A stretch of 18,989 bases of DNA from Ilumatobacteraceae bacterium (GTDB lineage: Bacteria > Actinomycetota > Acidimicrobiia > Acidimicrobiales > Ilumatobacteraceae), in assembly GCA_025456105.1 (NCBI GenBank), contig JALOLG010000002.1, forward strand, positions 1 to 18,989. The letters are read 5' to 3'. Made by a program: the position numbers and the translations under genes. This document shows positions 1-6,684 of this stretch, in pieces. The notes beneath the pieces are model-generated. The model ran no database searches, was not told the DNA's origin, and saw nothing but the letters and a program-made list of their open reading frames with translations. Each line of letters opens with the position of its first letter. Position 1 is the first letter of the stretch.

Positions 1-1
1 C

Positions 2-3000
2 AAGGGGTCGATCTTCCCGAAGCACCGCGGCGACCTGCTCGAGGCCACCGTCGTGACGCGCCGGATGGTCGACGGGCTGATCGAGTCGAGCCGCTACCTC
101 CGCAACCCCCTCGACGTGCTCGCGCAGCAGATCGTGGCGCACGTGGCGATCAGCGGCGAGGTGCCCGTCGCCGAGCTGGGCCGGCTCGTGCGGCGCAGCG
201 CCGGGTTCGCCGAGCTGTCCGACGAGCTCTTCGCGAACGTCCTCGACCTCCTCGCCGGCCGGTACCCCAGCGAGGAGTTCTCCGAGCTGCGGCCCCGGAT
301 CGTGTGGGACCGCGTCGCCGACGTCGTGCGGCCGCGCGAGGGATCGCGCCGGCTCGCGGTCACCAGCGGCGGCACGATCCCCGACCGGGGGCTGTTCGGT
401 GTGTTCCTGCCCGACGGCACCCGGGTGGGCGAGCTCGACGAGGAGATGGTGTACGAGAGCCGGCCCGGCGAGACCTTCGTGCTCGGCGCGTCCACCTGGC
501 GGATCGAGGACATCACGTTCGAGCGGGTCACGGTCAGCCCGGCACCCGGCGAGCCCGGCAAGATGCCGTTCTGGCACGGCGACCGCCCCGGCCGGCCGCT
601 CGAGCTGGGCCGCGCGCTCGGCGCCTTCGTGCGCGAGATCCGCGAGCTCCCCGAGCCGGCCGCGCTCGAGCGGCTCCGCGACCACTACGCGCTCGACGCC
701 TTCGCGGCCGGCAACGTCGTGCAGTACCTCCACGAGCAGGCCGAGGCCACCGGCGCCGTCCCCGACGATCGCACGGTGGTGGTCGAGCGGTTCCGCGACG
801 AGATCGGCGACTGGCGGGTGTGCGTGCTGTCGCCGTTCGGCACACCCGTGCACGCGCCGTGGGCGATGGCGATCGAGCGCCGCCTCGTCGAGCGCTACGA
901 CCTCGCGGTGGAGACCATGTGGGGCGACGACGGCATCGTGATCCGCCTGCCCGAGGCGGCCGACGAGCTGCCGCTCGACGCGCTGGTGGTCGACCCGGAG
1001 GAGATCGACGAGCTGGTGGTGGCGACGCTGCCCCAGACGTCGCTCTTCTCGGCCCGGTTCCGTGAGTGCGCCGGACGGGCGCTCCTGCTGCCGCGACGCC
1101 GCCCCGACCGTCGCACGCCGCTCTGGCAGCAGCGCCAGCGCGCCGCCGACCTGCTGGCGGTGGCGGCCCGCTACCCGACGTTCCCGATCCTGCTCGAGAC
1201 GTCACGTGAATGTGTCCAGGATGTGTTCGACGTGCCGGCCCTGCGCGAGGTGCTCGGCCAGCTGCGCAGCCGTTCGGTGCGGCTGGTGCAGGTCGACACC
1301 CCGCGCGCGAGCCCGATGGCGTCGAGCCTGCTGTTCAGCTGGATCGCCGCCTACATGTACGAGGGTGACGCGCCGCTCGCCGAGCGGCGTGCGGCCGCGC
1401 TGGCGCTCGACCGCGAGCTGCTCCGCGACCTGCTCGGCGCAGAGGAGCTGCGCGAGCTGCTCGATCCCGGAGTGCTGGCCGACGTCGAGCTGCAGCTGCA
1501 GTGCCTCGCCGACGGGTATCGAGCCCGCTCCGTCGACGAGCTGCACGACGTGCTCCGCAAGGTCGGCGACCTCACGCTCGCCGAGCTCGACCTGCGTGCC
1601 GACCATCGCGCCAGAGCCTGGGTCGACGAGCTGCTGGCGCAGCGGCGGGCGATCGAGGTCCAGCTCGGTGGCGAGACGCGGGTCGTCGCCGCCGAGGACG
1701 CCGCCCGCTACCGCGACGGCCTCGGCTGCGCGCTCCCGCTCGGGCTGCCGGCCGCCTTCACCGAGCCGGTGCCCCGACCGCTCGAGGAGCTCGTCGGCCG
1801 GTATGCGCGCACGCACGGGCCGTTCACCGCACTCGACGTCGCGAGCCGCTGGGCCACCGGTGTCGAGCGGATCACCGGTGCACTCGGCGCGCTCGCCGGA
1901 GCCGATCGCGTGGTGCTCGGCGAGTTCCGGCCCGACGGCGTGACCCGCGAGTGGTGCGACGTCGACGTCCTGCGATCGCTGCGCCGCCGGTCGCTCGCGG
2001 CGCTGCGCCGCGAGGTGGAGCCGGTCGAGCAGCCGGCGCTCGCCCGCTTCGCACTCGCGTGGCACGGCATCCCGGCCGACCGCGGGGGCGTCGCCGCCCT
2101 CGTCGAGTCGCTCGGCGTGCTCTCGGGGACCCCGCTCGTCGCGTCGGCGCTCGAGGTCGACATCCTCCCGCTGCGGGTGCGGGGGTACCGGGCGCCGCTG
2201 CTCGACGAGCTGTGCACCTCGGGCGAGGTGGTGTGGGTGGGCGCCGGTGCGATCGGCGCGCGCGACGGCCGGGTCCGGCTGTGCTTCGTCGACCAGCTGC
2301 CCACGCTCGCGGCCGGGTGGGAGCACCCCGACCCGCCCGAGGGTGCGCTCCACGACGCGATCCGCGCCGCCCTCGCGTCGCAGGGCGCGAGCTTCTGGGG
2401 GCAGCTCCGGGCCGCCGCCCCCGGCGCCACCGACACCGAGCTGCTCGCTGCGCTCTGGGACCTGGTGTGGGCCGGGGAGGTCACCAACGACTCGCTCGCC
2501 CCGCTGCGCGCCGTGCTCGGTGGTGCCGGCGCGAAGCCGGCGAGCAGCGCCGTGCCGCGTCGACCCCGCCCCGGTCGGCTCACCCGGCTCGGCCCGCCGG
2601 CCGGGGCAGGTCGCTGGAGCCTGGTCGCACCGCTGCTCCAGCCGGTGCCGCCGCCCACCGAGGTGGCCCACGCCCAGGCGCTCCAGCTGCTCGAGCGGCA
2701 CGGGGTGATCACCCGCGAGACGGTGCTCGCCGAGGGCGTGGTCGGTGGGTTCACCGCGGTGTACGGCGTGCTGAAGGTGCTGGAGGAGCGTGGCCAGGCC
2801 CGCCGCGGCTACTTCGTCGACGGCCTCGGCGGCGCGCAGTTCGCCGTGCCGGGTGCCGTCGACCGCCTGCGGGCGGCCCGCCACACGGCCGACCCCGAGC
2901 TGCACCCCGACGACGTGCCGGCCCCGGTGGTGCTGGCCGCCACCGACCCGGCCCAGCCGTACGGCGCCACGCTGCCGTGGCCCGGATCGGCCGGCCGACC

Positions 3001-3280
3001 GGCGCGGTCGGCCGGTGCGCTCGTGGTGCTGCGCGCCGGCGTGCCGCTCGTGTGGTTCGAGCGTCGCGGCCACCGGCTGGCGACGTTCCCGGCCGCCGCC
3101 GGGGATCCTGGGTGGGCCGTGGCGCTCGCCGGGCTCGTCGACACCGGTCGCGCCCGGTCGGTCGAGGTGCGCACCGTCGACGGCGAGCCGGTCGGGGGTG
3201 TCGCAGCCGACGTGCTGCGCGCGGCCGGGTTCGCCGACGGCTACCGCGGCCTCGTGGTGCGGGCGCGCCGTCAGGCGTAG
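2..3280 (+). CDS. lhr: Lhr-family ATP-dependent helicase, C-terminal part (5' partial)
   Basis: This is a large superfamily 2 DNA/RNA helicase of the Lhr type, which acts in DNA repair. The frame is open from base 2, where it reads KGSIFPKHRGDLLEA, typical of the end of the Lhr helicase core. The GTG at 53 is therefore an internal codon and not the true start. About 1092 residues are visible. The two RecA-like motor domains lie off the left edge. What remains is the winged-helix and beta-barrel region, including FWHGDRPGRPLELGRALGAF (coded near 570-630), which is characteristic of Lhr, followed by the long Lhr C-terminal domain. A Pro/Arg/Gly-rich linker (about 2530-2610) precedes a last domain with a winged-helix look. 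Full-length bacterial Lhr is about 1500 residues, consistent with this fragment. The stop overlaps the 3' end of the convergent oxidoreductase gene by 10 bp. Family assignment is firm; substrate is unknown. Confidence 0.93.
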   Translation, partial: KGSIFPKHRGDLLEATVVTRRMVDGLIESSRYLRNPLDVLAQQIVAHVAISGEVPVAELGRLVRRSAGFAELSDELFANVLDLLAGRYPSEEFSELRPRIVWDRVADVVRPREGSRRLAVTSGGTIPDRGLFGVFLPDGTRVGELDEEMVYESRPGETFVLGASTWRIEDITFERVTVSPAPGEPGKMPFWHGDRPGRPLELGRALGAFVREIRELPEPAALERLRDHYALDAFAAGNVVQYLHEQAEATGAVPDDRTVVVERFRDEIGDWRVCVLSPFGTPVHAPWAMAIERRLVERYDLAVETMWGDDGIVIRLPEAADELPLDALVVDPEEIDELVVATLPQTSLFSARFRECAGRALLLPRRRPDRRTPLWQQRQRAADLLAVAARYPTFPILLETSRECVQDVFDVPALREVLGQLRSRSVRLVQVDTPRASPMASSLLFSWIAAYMYEGDAPLAERRAAALALDRELLRDLLGAEELRELLDPGVLADVELQLQCLADGYRARSVDELHDVLRKVGDLTLAELDLRADHRARAWVDELLAQRRAIEVQLGGETRVVAAEDAARYRDGLGCALPLGLPAAFTEPVPRPLEELVGRYARTHGPFTALDVASRWATGVERITGALGALAGADRVVLGEFRPDGVTREWCDVDVLRSLRRRSLAALRREVEPVEQPALARFALAWHGIPADRGGVAALVESLGVLSGTPLVASALEVDILPLRVRGYRAPLLDELCTSGEVVWVGAGAIGARDGRVRLCFVDQLPTLAAGWEHPDPPEGALHDAIRAALASQGASFWGQLRAAAPGATDTELLAALWDLVWAGEVTNDSLAPLRAVLGGAGAKPASSAVPRRPRPGRLTRLGPPAGAGRWSLVAPLLQPVPPPTEVAHAQALQLLERHGVITRETVLAEGVVGGFTAVYGVLKVLEERGQARRGYFVDGLGGAQFAVPGAVDRLRAARHTADPELHPDDVPAPVVLAATDPAQPYGATLPWPGSAGRPARSAGALVVLRAGVPLVWFERRGHRLATFPAAAGDPGWAVALAGLVDTGRARSVEVRTVDGEPVGGVAADVLRAAGFADGYRGLVVRARRQA

Positions 3281-4218
3281 CGGTCGGCGAGCTCGCCGAT
3301 GGTGGCGTGGAACCCGGCGATCAGGTCGTCGATGATCTCGGCCACGGGCCGCACCGACTCGATCCGCCCGGCCACCTGGCCGGTGAGCGGGATCGACGCC
3401 TCCATGTCGCCGCCGAAGTAGAGCTCCTGCACCCGTCCGAAGCGCTCCATCCCCACGTGCTCGTCGCGCTCGAGCTGCGACGTGAGCTCGGTGCGCAGGG
3501 CCCGCAGGCCGGGTCGGCTGTGGCGGTTGAGGAACACCGTGTCGGTCTCGGCGGCGGCGACGATCGCTCGCTTCCAGTTGTCGTGCACCGGCGACTCGGC
3601 GGCCGACACCATCCGGGTGCCGAGCTGCACACCCTCGGCACCGAGCGCGAACGCGGCGGCCATCGAGCGGCCGTCGACGATGCCGCCGGCGGCGATGATC
3701 GGCACGTCGACCTTCGACGCGACGAGCGGGAGCAGCACCATCGAGGCGACGTCGCGCGGGTTCTTGAACCCGCCGCCCTCGCCACCTTCCACCACGAGGC
3801 CGTCGACGCCGGCGTCGACCGCCTTGAGCGCGCCCGCGAGGGTGGGGACGACGTGGAACACCGTGAGCCCGGCGTCCTTCAGCTGGGCGGTGTACTTGGT
3901 GGGGTCGCCGGCCGACGTCGTGACGAACCGCACGCCCTGCTCGACCACGAACTCGACGATCGCCGGGTCGCGGACGAACGCCTGGGCGATGTTCACGCCG
4001 AACGGCCGGTCGGTGAGCTCGCGCATGCGCTCGATCTCGCGGCGCACGGCGTCGAGCTCGCCCGACGACGTCTCGATGATCCCCATCCCGCCGGCGTTCG
4101 ACACCGCGCTCGCCAGCTGCGAGCGGGCGATCCACCCCATCGGGGCCTGGACGACGGGGTGCTCGACCCCCAGCAGCTCGGTGACGCGGTTGACGATCGG
4201 GCGGGTCGCGGCGGCCAT
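3271..4218 (-). CDS. NAD(P)H-dependent flavin oxidoreductase, nitronate monooxygenase family
   Basis: This is a 315-residue TIM-barrel FMN enzyme of the nitronate monooxygenase (2-nitropropane dioxygenase) family, predicted to be cytoplasmic. Visible signatures are VVQAPMGWIA near the N-terminus, the AGGMG turn, PFGVNIAQAF, and the phosphate-binding part VPIIAAGGIVDGRSM followed by ALGAEGVQLGTR. The segment that normally carries the catalytic histidine (GGEGGGH or EAGGH) reads GGEGGGFKNP, with Phe in place of His. It may therefore not be a true nitronate oxidase, and it could act on another substrate such as a quinone or enoyl compound. It lies 33 nt downstream of a tetR gene on the same strand, so the two are probably co-transcribed and the regulator may control it. 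Its stop overlaps the convergent lhr stop. Family is well supported; substrate is not known. Confidence 0.88.
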   Translation of the reverse strand: MAAATRPIVNRVTELLGVEHPVVQAPMGWIARSQLASAVSNAGGMGIIETSSGELDAVRREIERMRELTDRPFGVNIAQAFVRDPAIVEFVVEQGVRFVTTSAGDPTKYTAQLKDAGLTVFHVVPTLAGALKAVDAGVDGLVVEGGEGGGFKNPRDVASMVLLPLVASKVDVPIIAAGGIVDGRSMAAAFALGAEGVQLGTRMVSAAESPVHDNWKRAIVAAAETDTVFLNRHSRPGLRALRTELTSQLERDEHVGMERFGRVQELYFGGDMEASIPLTGQVAGRIESVRPVAEIIDDLIAGFHATIGELADRYA

Positions 4219-4251
4219 CCGCCCATCTTGGCCAGCCGGGGGGTCGCCGGA

Positions 4252-4830
4252 TCAGCCGAGGGAGCGCAGGCCGGCCCACGCGAGGCCGGCGATGCGGTGG
4301 GCGACCTCGTCGGGGTCGAACTGCTCGCCCCGCTCCACGAGGTGGCGGCTCGCGCTCTCGGCGATGCCGATGAGCGCGTGTGCGAACACGCGCTGCACCT
4401 CGGGATCGACGTCGACGGCGATGAGCGGGGCGATCGCGGTGGCGGCGTCGTCGGTGATGCGGCGGAGCGTGTCGCGGAACTCGTCGTCGCGGCGCATGCT
4501 GCCGCCGAACAGCAGCACGAACTCGTCGTGGTCCTGGGCCACCCAGCGGAAGTAGGCCTGGTAGCCGCGCTCGGTCTGGGCCTTGCCGTCGGGGGCGTCG
4601 GCGGTGGCCTTGGCGATCGCGCCGAGCAGCCGGTTGCCGACGTCGTCGATCAGCTCCTCGTACAGGTGACGCTTCGAGTCGAAGTGCTGGTACAGCACCG
4701 GCTTGGTGACACCGGCCGCCTCGGCGACGTCGTTCATCGAGGCACCGTGGTAGCCGGACCTGCCGAACACCTCGAGGGCGACGTCGAGGATCTGCTGGCG
4801 ACGTTCGGGGGCGCTGAGTCGGACCGTCAT
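4252..4830 (-). CDS. TetR/AcrR-family transcriptional regulator
   Basis: This 192-residue protein has the standard TetR length and layout. The N-terminal DNA-binding domain begins RRQQILDVALEVFGRSGYHG and continues through the helix-turn-helix MNDVAEAAGVTKPVLYQHFD and SKRHLYEELI. The rest is an all-helical ligand-binding and dimerisation domain with no recognisable specificity. The ATG at 4830 is chosen because the family's N-terminus begins only about 8 residues before the first helix. That ATG also overlaps, as ATGA, the stop of an open frame coming from the upstream membrane-protein gene (see the repeat at 4884-4938). It is followed at 33 nt by the flavin oxidoreductase, which is its most likely target or co-regulated partner. 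The ligand cannot be told from sequence. Confidence 0.93.
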   Translation of the reverse strand: MTVRLSAPERRQQILDVALEVFGRSGYHGASMNDVAEAAGVTKPVLYQHFDSKRHLYEELIDDVGNRLLGAIAKATADAPDGKAQTERGYQAYFRWVAQDHDEFVLLFGGSMRRDDEFRDTLRRITDDAATAIAPLIAVDVDPEVQRVFAHALIGIAESASRHLVERGEQFDPDEVAHRIAGLAWAGLRSLG

Positions 4831-4840
4831 GGGCTACCCG

Positions 4841-4871
4841 ATGGTAACGAGGTCGATGCCCGGAACGTCAC
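4841..4871 (-). promoter_or_regulatory. possible tetR promoter
   Basis: On the minus strand GTGACG (4871-4866) and TACCAT (4846-4841) could be -35 and -10 elements, though with a long 19-nt spacer. The -10 ends 10 nt before the tetR ATG, so the transcript would be leaderless or nearly so. This is a weak match and is listed only because other genes here show the same arrangement. Confidence 0.25.
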
Positions 4872-4883
4872 CGGCTGCGTCGC

Positions 4884-4938
4884 GATGGTCGTCTCGTCGA
4901 CGACGTGCTCGATGGTCGTCTCGTCAACGACCGTGTTC
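4884..4938. repeat. two-copy tandem repeat, 27 bp and 28 bp
   Basis: Two adjacent copies, 4884-4910 (27 bp) and 4911-4938 (28 bp), both start GATGGTCGTCTCGTC. They differ by one extra base in the second copy (GACCGTG against GACGTG) and two substitutions, and a degraded third copy seems to begin at 4939. Read on the minus strand, each unit encodes the nonapeptide EHVVDETTI. The extra base puts the upstream membrane-protein gene out of that frame and makes it stop at 4924. Repeat length is a multiple of three apart from the extra base. A role as an operator for the adjacent TetR is an alternative, since TCGTCGACGA at its core is a palindrome. Confidence 0.8.
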
Positions 4939-5214
4939 GATGTCGTCGCGCTCGGCCGCCTTGACGGCGTAGCCCACGATGATCGAGGGCGCGAGCAGCA
5001 CGAACGAGGCGACCAGCGTGGCGGTGACGGCGGTGGCCATGGCAGGCGAGAACCCCACGACGACGGCCACCACGAACAGCACGACGGCCACCAGCAGGAG
5101 CAGGTAGCCGGTGCGGTTGGCGACCGCCGTCCAGCGGGCCACCTGCGCCCGACGGGCCCGCACGGGGTCGTCGTCGAGCCGGGGCTCCGGGGTGCGGGCG
5201 TCGTCGGCGGCCAT
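4924..5214 (-). CDS. small two-helix membrane protein
   Basis: This is a 96-residue protein with a charged N-terminal tail (MAADDARTPEPRLDDDPVRA), two hydrophobic helices (about residues 34-55 and 60-83), and a short charged end, YAVKAAERDDIEHGR. I do not recognise a named family; similar short two-helix proteins are common in actinobacteria. The ATG at 5214 is preferred over an in-frame ATG at 5229 because the added residues are not protein-like and the latter overlaps the divergent start codon. It stops inside a tandem repeat. Removing one base there would extend it by EHVVDETTI twice and then a tail ending in the ATGA overlap with tetR. The gene may thus be a slightly truncated form, or the sequence may contain an indel error. 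The divergent crotonase starts only 13 nt away. Confidence 0.7.
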   Translation of the reverse strand: MAADDARTPEPRLDDDPVRARRAQVARWTAVANRTGYLLLLVAVVLFVVAVVVGFSPAMATAVTATLVASFVLLAPSIIVGYAVKAAERDDIEHGR

Positions 5215-5219
5215 ACAGT
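5214..5219 (+). promoter_or_regulatory. -10 element for leaderless crotonase transcript
   Basis: TACAGT fits the -10 consensus TANNNT and ends 8 nt before the ATG at 5228, with no Shine-Dalgarno between them. Transcription would begin at or very near the start codon. It overlaps the first base of the divergent start codon. Confidence 0.45.
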
Positions 5220-5227
5220 GGCCGGCC

Positions 5228-5962
5228 ATGGTACGGCTCGAGCACCGTGACGACATCGCACCCGGCGTCGTGGTGGTGGTGCTCGACCGCCCCGAGCGCC
5301 GCAACGCGGTCGATCACCCCACGCTCGTCCGCCTGCGGGAGGTGCAGCACGAGGTGGGGTCCGCCCGGGTCGTCGTGCTCACCGGCGAGCCGCCGGCGTT
5401 CTGCGCCGGTGCCGATCTCACGGGGGTCGACGAGGACGAGTTCGCGTCGGCCCTGGCTGGCGTGCTGCGGGGTTTCACCGAGCTGCCGCTGCCGGTGATC
5501 GCGGCCGTCGACGGCGCGGCGCTCGGCGCGGGCACCCAGCTCGCCGCCGCGTGCGACCTGCGCGTGGCCACGCCGACGAGCAGGTTCGGGATCCCTGCCG
5601 CCCGGCTGGGGTTGATGGTCGACCACTGGACGGTCGAGCGGCTGTCGCGGGAGCTGGGCTGGTCGACGGCCCGGGCGATGCTGGTCGCCGCCGAGACCTT
5701 CGACGGTGAGCGCCTCCACCGGTCGGGGTTCGTGCATCGCCTCGGCGGGATGGATGCCGCGCTCGCGTGGGCCGGCGAGCTCGCCGGTCTCGCGCCGCTC
5801 ACGATGGCCGGCCACAAGCTCGGGCTCGAGCGCTCGGCCCCGCCGCCGCAGCACGACGAGGTCTTCGAGATCGCCCGACGCGAGGCGTGGGCGAGCGCGG
5901 ACGCCGCCGAGGGCCGGCGCGCGTTCCTCGAGAAGCGGCCGCCGCGCTTCACCGGTCGCTGA
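5228..5962 (+). CDS. EchA6-like enoyl-CoA hydratase/isomerase family protein, catalytic Glu missing
   Basis: This 244-residue crotonase-fold protein has RPERRNAVDH, the oxyanion-hole segment PPAFCAGADL (residues 55-64), and GAALGAGTQLAAACDLRVA. The two glutamates that catalyse hydration in classical enoyl-CoA hydratases are absent: Gln104 occupies the first site (AGTQLA) and Ala124 the second (FGIPAARLGL). The DHWTVERLSRELG segment and the C-terminus EKRPPRFTGR closely resemble what I recall of mycobacterial EchA6, a non-catalytic acyl-CoA binder feeding FAS-II. A role in binding or shuttling acyl-CoA is thus as likely as catalysis. ATG 5228 was chosen because the upstream in-frame extension is not protein-like and a -10 hexamer sits 8 nt before this ATG. 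It is followed closely by a DUF6886-like gene. Confidence 0.88.
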   Translation: MVRLEHRDDIAPGVVVVVLDRPERRNAVDHPTLVRLREVQHEVGSARVVVLTGEPPAFCAGADLTGVDEDEFASALAGVLRGFTELPLPVIAAVDGAALGAGTQLAAACDLRVATPTSRFGIPAARLGLMVDHWTVERLSRELGWSTARAMLVAAETFDGERLHRSGFVHRLGGMDAALAWAGELAGLAPLTMAGHKLGLERSAPPPQHDEVFEIARREAWASADAAEGRRAFLEKRPPRFTGR

Positions 5963-5982
5963 TCCGTGCCGATGACGGGTGG

Positions 5983-5988
5983 GATGAT
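5983..5988 (+). promoter_or_regulatory. possible -10 for the DUF6886-like gene
   Basis: GATGAT, followed by TCGGGTC and GTG at 5996, resembles the arrangement TAGAAT-TCGGGC-GTG in front of the regulator at 17567. The hexamer itself is a poor match to TANNNT, so the case rests mainly on this similarity. Confidence 0.25.
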
Positions 5989-5995
5989 TCGGGTC

Positions 5996-6538
5996 GTGAC
6001 GAACGCGGTGCCATCAGCCGATCGGGTGCCGAGCCGGCTGTACCACTTCAGCGACGACGCGCACCTCGAGCGGTTCGTGCCGCACGTGCCGCCCTCGAAC
6101 CCGGGGCACCCGCCCGCGGTGTGGGCGATCGACGACGAGCACGCGCCGCTCTACTGGTTCCCGCGGATGTGCCCGCGCATCAGCGTCTGGGCGCGGACGC
6201 CTGAGGAGCAGACCGTGCTCACCGAGCAGCTCGGCACCGAGGCCAGGCGGGTGTGCGCTGCCGAGTCGCACTGGCTCGAGGGGATCCGTCGCGGCCACCT
6301 GTACCGCTACGTGTTCGACGGTGCCCGGTTCCACCCGTGGGAGCAGGCCGACGGCCAGTACGTGACCGACCAGGTGGTGGAGCCCGTCGCCGTGGAGCGC
6401 CTCGACGACCTGCTGGGCCTGCACGCCGCGGCCGAGGTCGAGCTGCGCATCACCCCCCGCCTCGGTCGCCTGATGGACCAGATCACGGCGTCGGGTCTTC
6501 CCTTCAGCTTCGTGCGCATCCGCGACGCCCGCCGCTGA
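5996..6538 (+). CDS. DUF6886-like protein of unknown function
   Basis: This is about 180 residues, or 190 if the GTG at 5966 is used; ATGs at 5972 and 5984 are also in frame. The body begins SRLYHFSDDAHLERFVPHVP and continues PAVWAIDDEHAPLYWFPRMC, then a PRISVWAR strand. I associate this pattern with the DUF6886 family, whose members begin LxHFSE/DxP and carry a VWAIDxxHxPLYxFPRDCPR block. The function is not known. The conserved His, Asp and Arg positions suggest a small enzyme or nucleotide-binding fold, but that is speculation. There is no signal peptide or membrane segment. It may be co-transcribed with the crotonase, since its most distal start lies only 3 nt after that stop. I chose 5996 for the leaderless context and the family N-terminus, with little certainty. 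Confidence 0.7.
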   Translation: MTNAVPSADRVPSRLYHFSDDAHLERFVPHVPPSNPGHPPAVWAIDDEHAPLYWFPRMCPRISVWARTPEEQTVLTEQLGTEARRVCAAESHWLEGIRRGHLYRYVFDGARFHPWEQADGQYVTDQVVEPVAVERLDDLLGLHAAAEVELRITPRLGRLMDQITASGLPFSFVRIRDARR

Positions 6539-6567
6539 GCGCCGGGGCCGGGGACGCATCACCCGAT

Positions 6568-6641
6568 CTGGGTGCGATTCGTGCCGGGTTCCGGCGACAG
6601 ACGCACCCCGACGAGCGGCGAGCGGCACGATCTGCACCCAG
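6568..6641. repeat. imperfect inverted repeat between convergent genes
   Basis: Arms 6568-6586 and 6623-6641 are 19 bp each. They pair as CTGGGTGC and TCGTGCCG blocks, separated by a 3-nt mismatch in the middle, around a 36-nt loop. It lies between the convergent DUF6886-like and sortase genes. A second smaller dyad, CACCC-GATCT-GGGTG, sits at 6560-6574. No U-tract follows on either strand. It may be a bidirectional transcription stop or an intergenic palindromic element. Confidence 0.6.
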
Positions 6642-6655
6642 GGTGCACTGGGTGC
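6634..6655. terminator. hairpin, candidate terminator
   Basis: A perfect 7-bp stem, GCACCCA (6634-6640) and TGGGTGC (6649-6655), with an 8-nt loop lies about 30 nt past the sortase stop. It competes with the right arm of the larger inverted repeat at 6568-6641. No U-tract is seen, which is common for high-GC organisms. Confidence 0.4.
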
Positions 6656-6684
6656 CACCGGACGGGTGTCGAGCGCTGGCGTGG

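Noticed and set aside
53..55. GTG as the start of lhr
   Set aside because: The frame is open to base 2 and the residues before this GTG match the Lhr core, so it is an internal valine codon.
1202..4279. 1025-residue open frame on the minus strand antisense to lhr
   Set aside because: It is Arg/Gly/Ala/Pro-rich low-complexity sequence without domain patterns. It lies opposite the clear lhr frame and extends over the oxidoreductase in another frame, as expected for shadow frames in high-GC DNA.
4884..4938. CRISPR-like repeat
   Set aside because: There are only two adjacent copies without spacers, and the unit encodes a peptide in a plausible frame.
5111..5227. Longer N-terminus for the crotonase
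   Set aside because: The added residues are Arg/Ser-rich, lie antisense to the membrane-protein gene, and precede the normal family start at MVRLEHRD.
1501..5250. 1249-residue open frame on the plus strand
   Set aside because: It runs through lhr in a different frame and then antisense to three recognisable minus-strand genes; its composition is that of a shadow frame.
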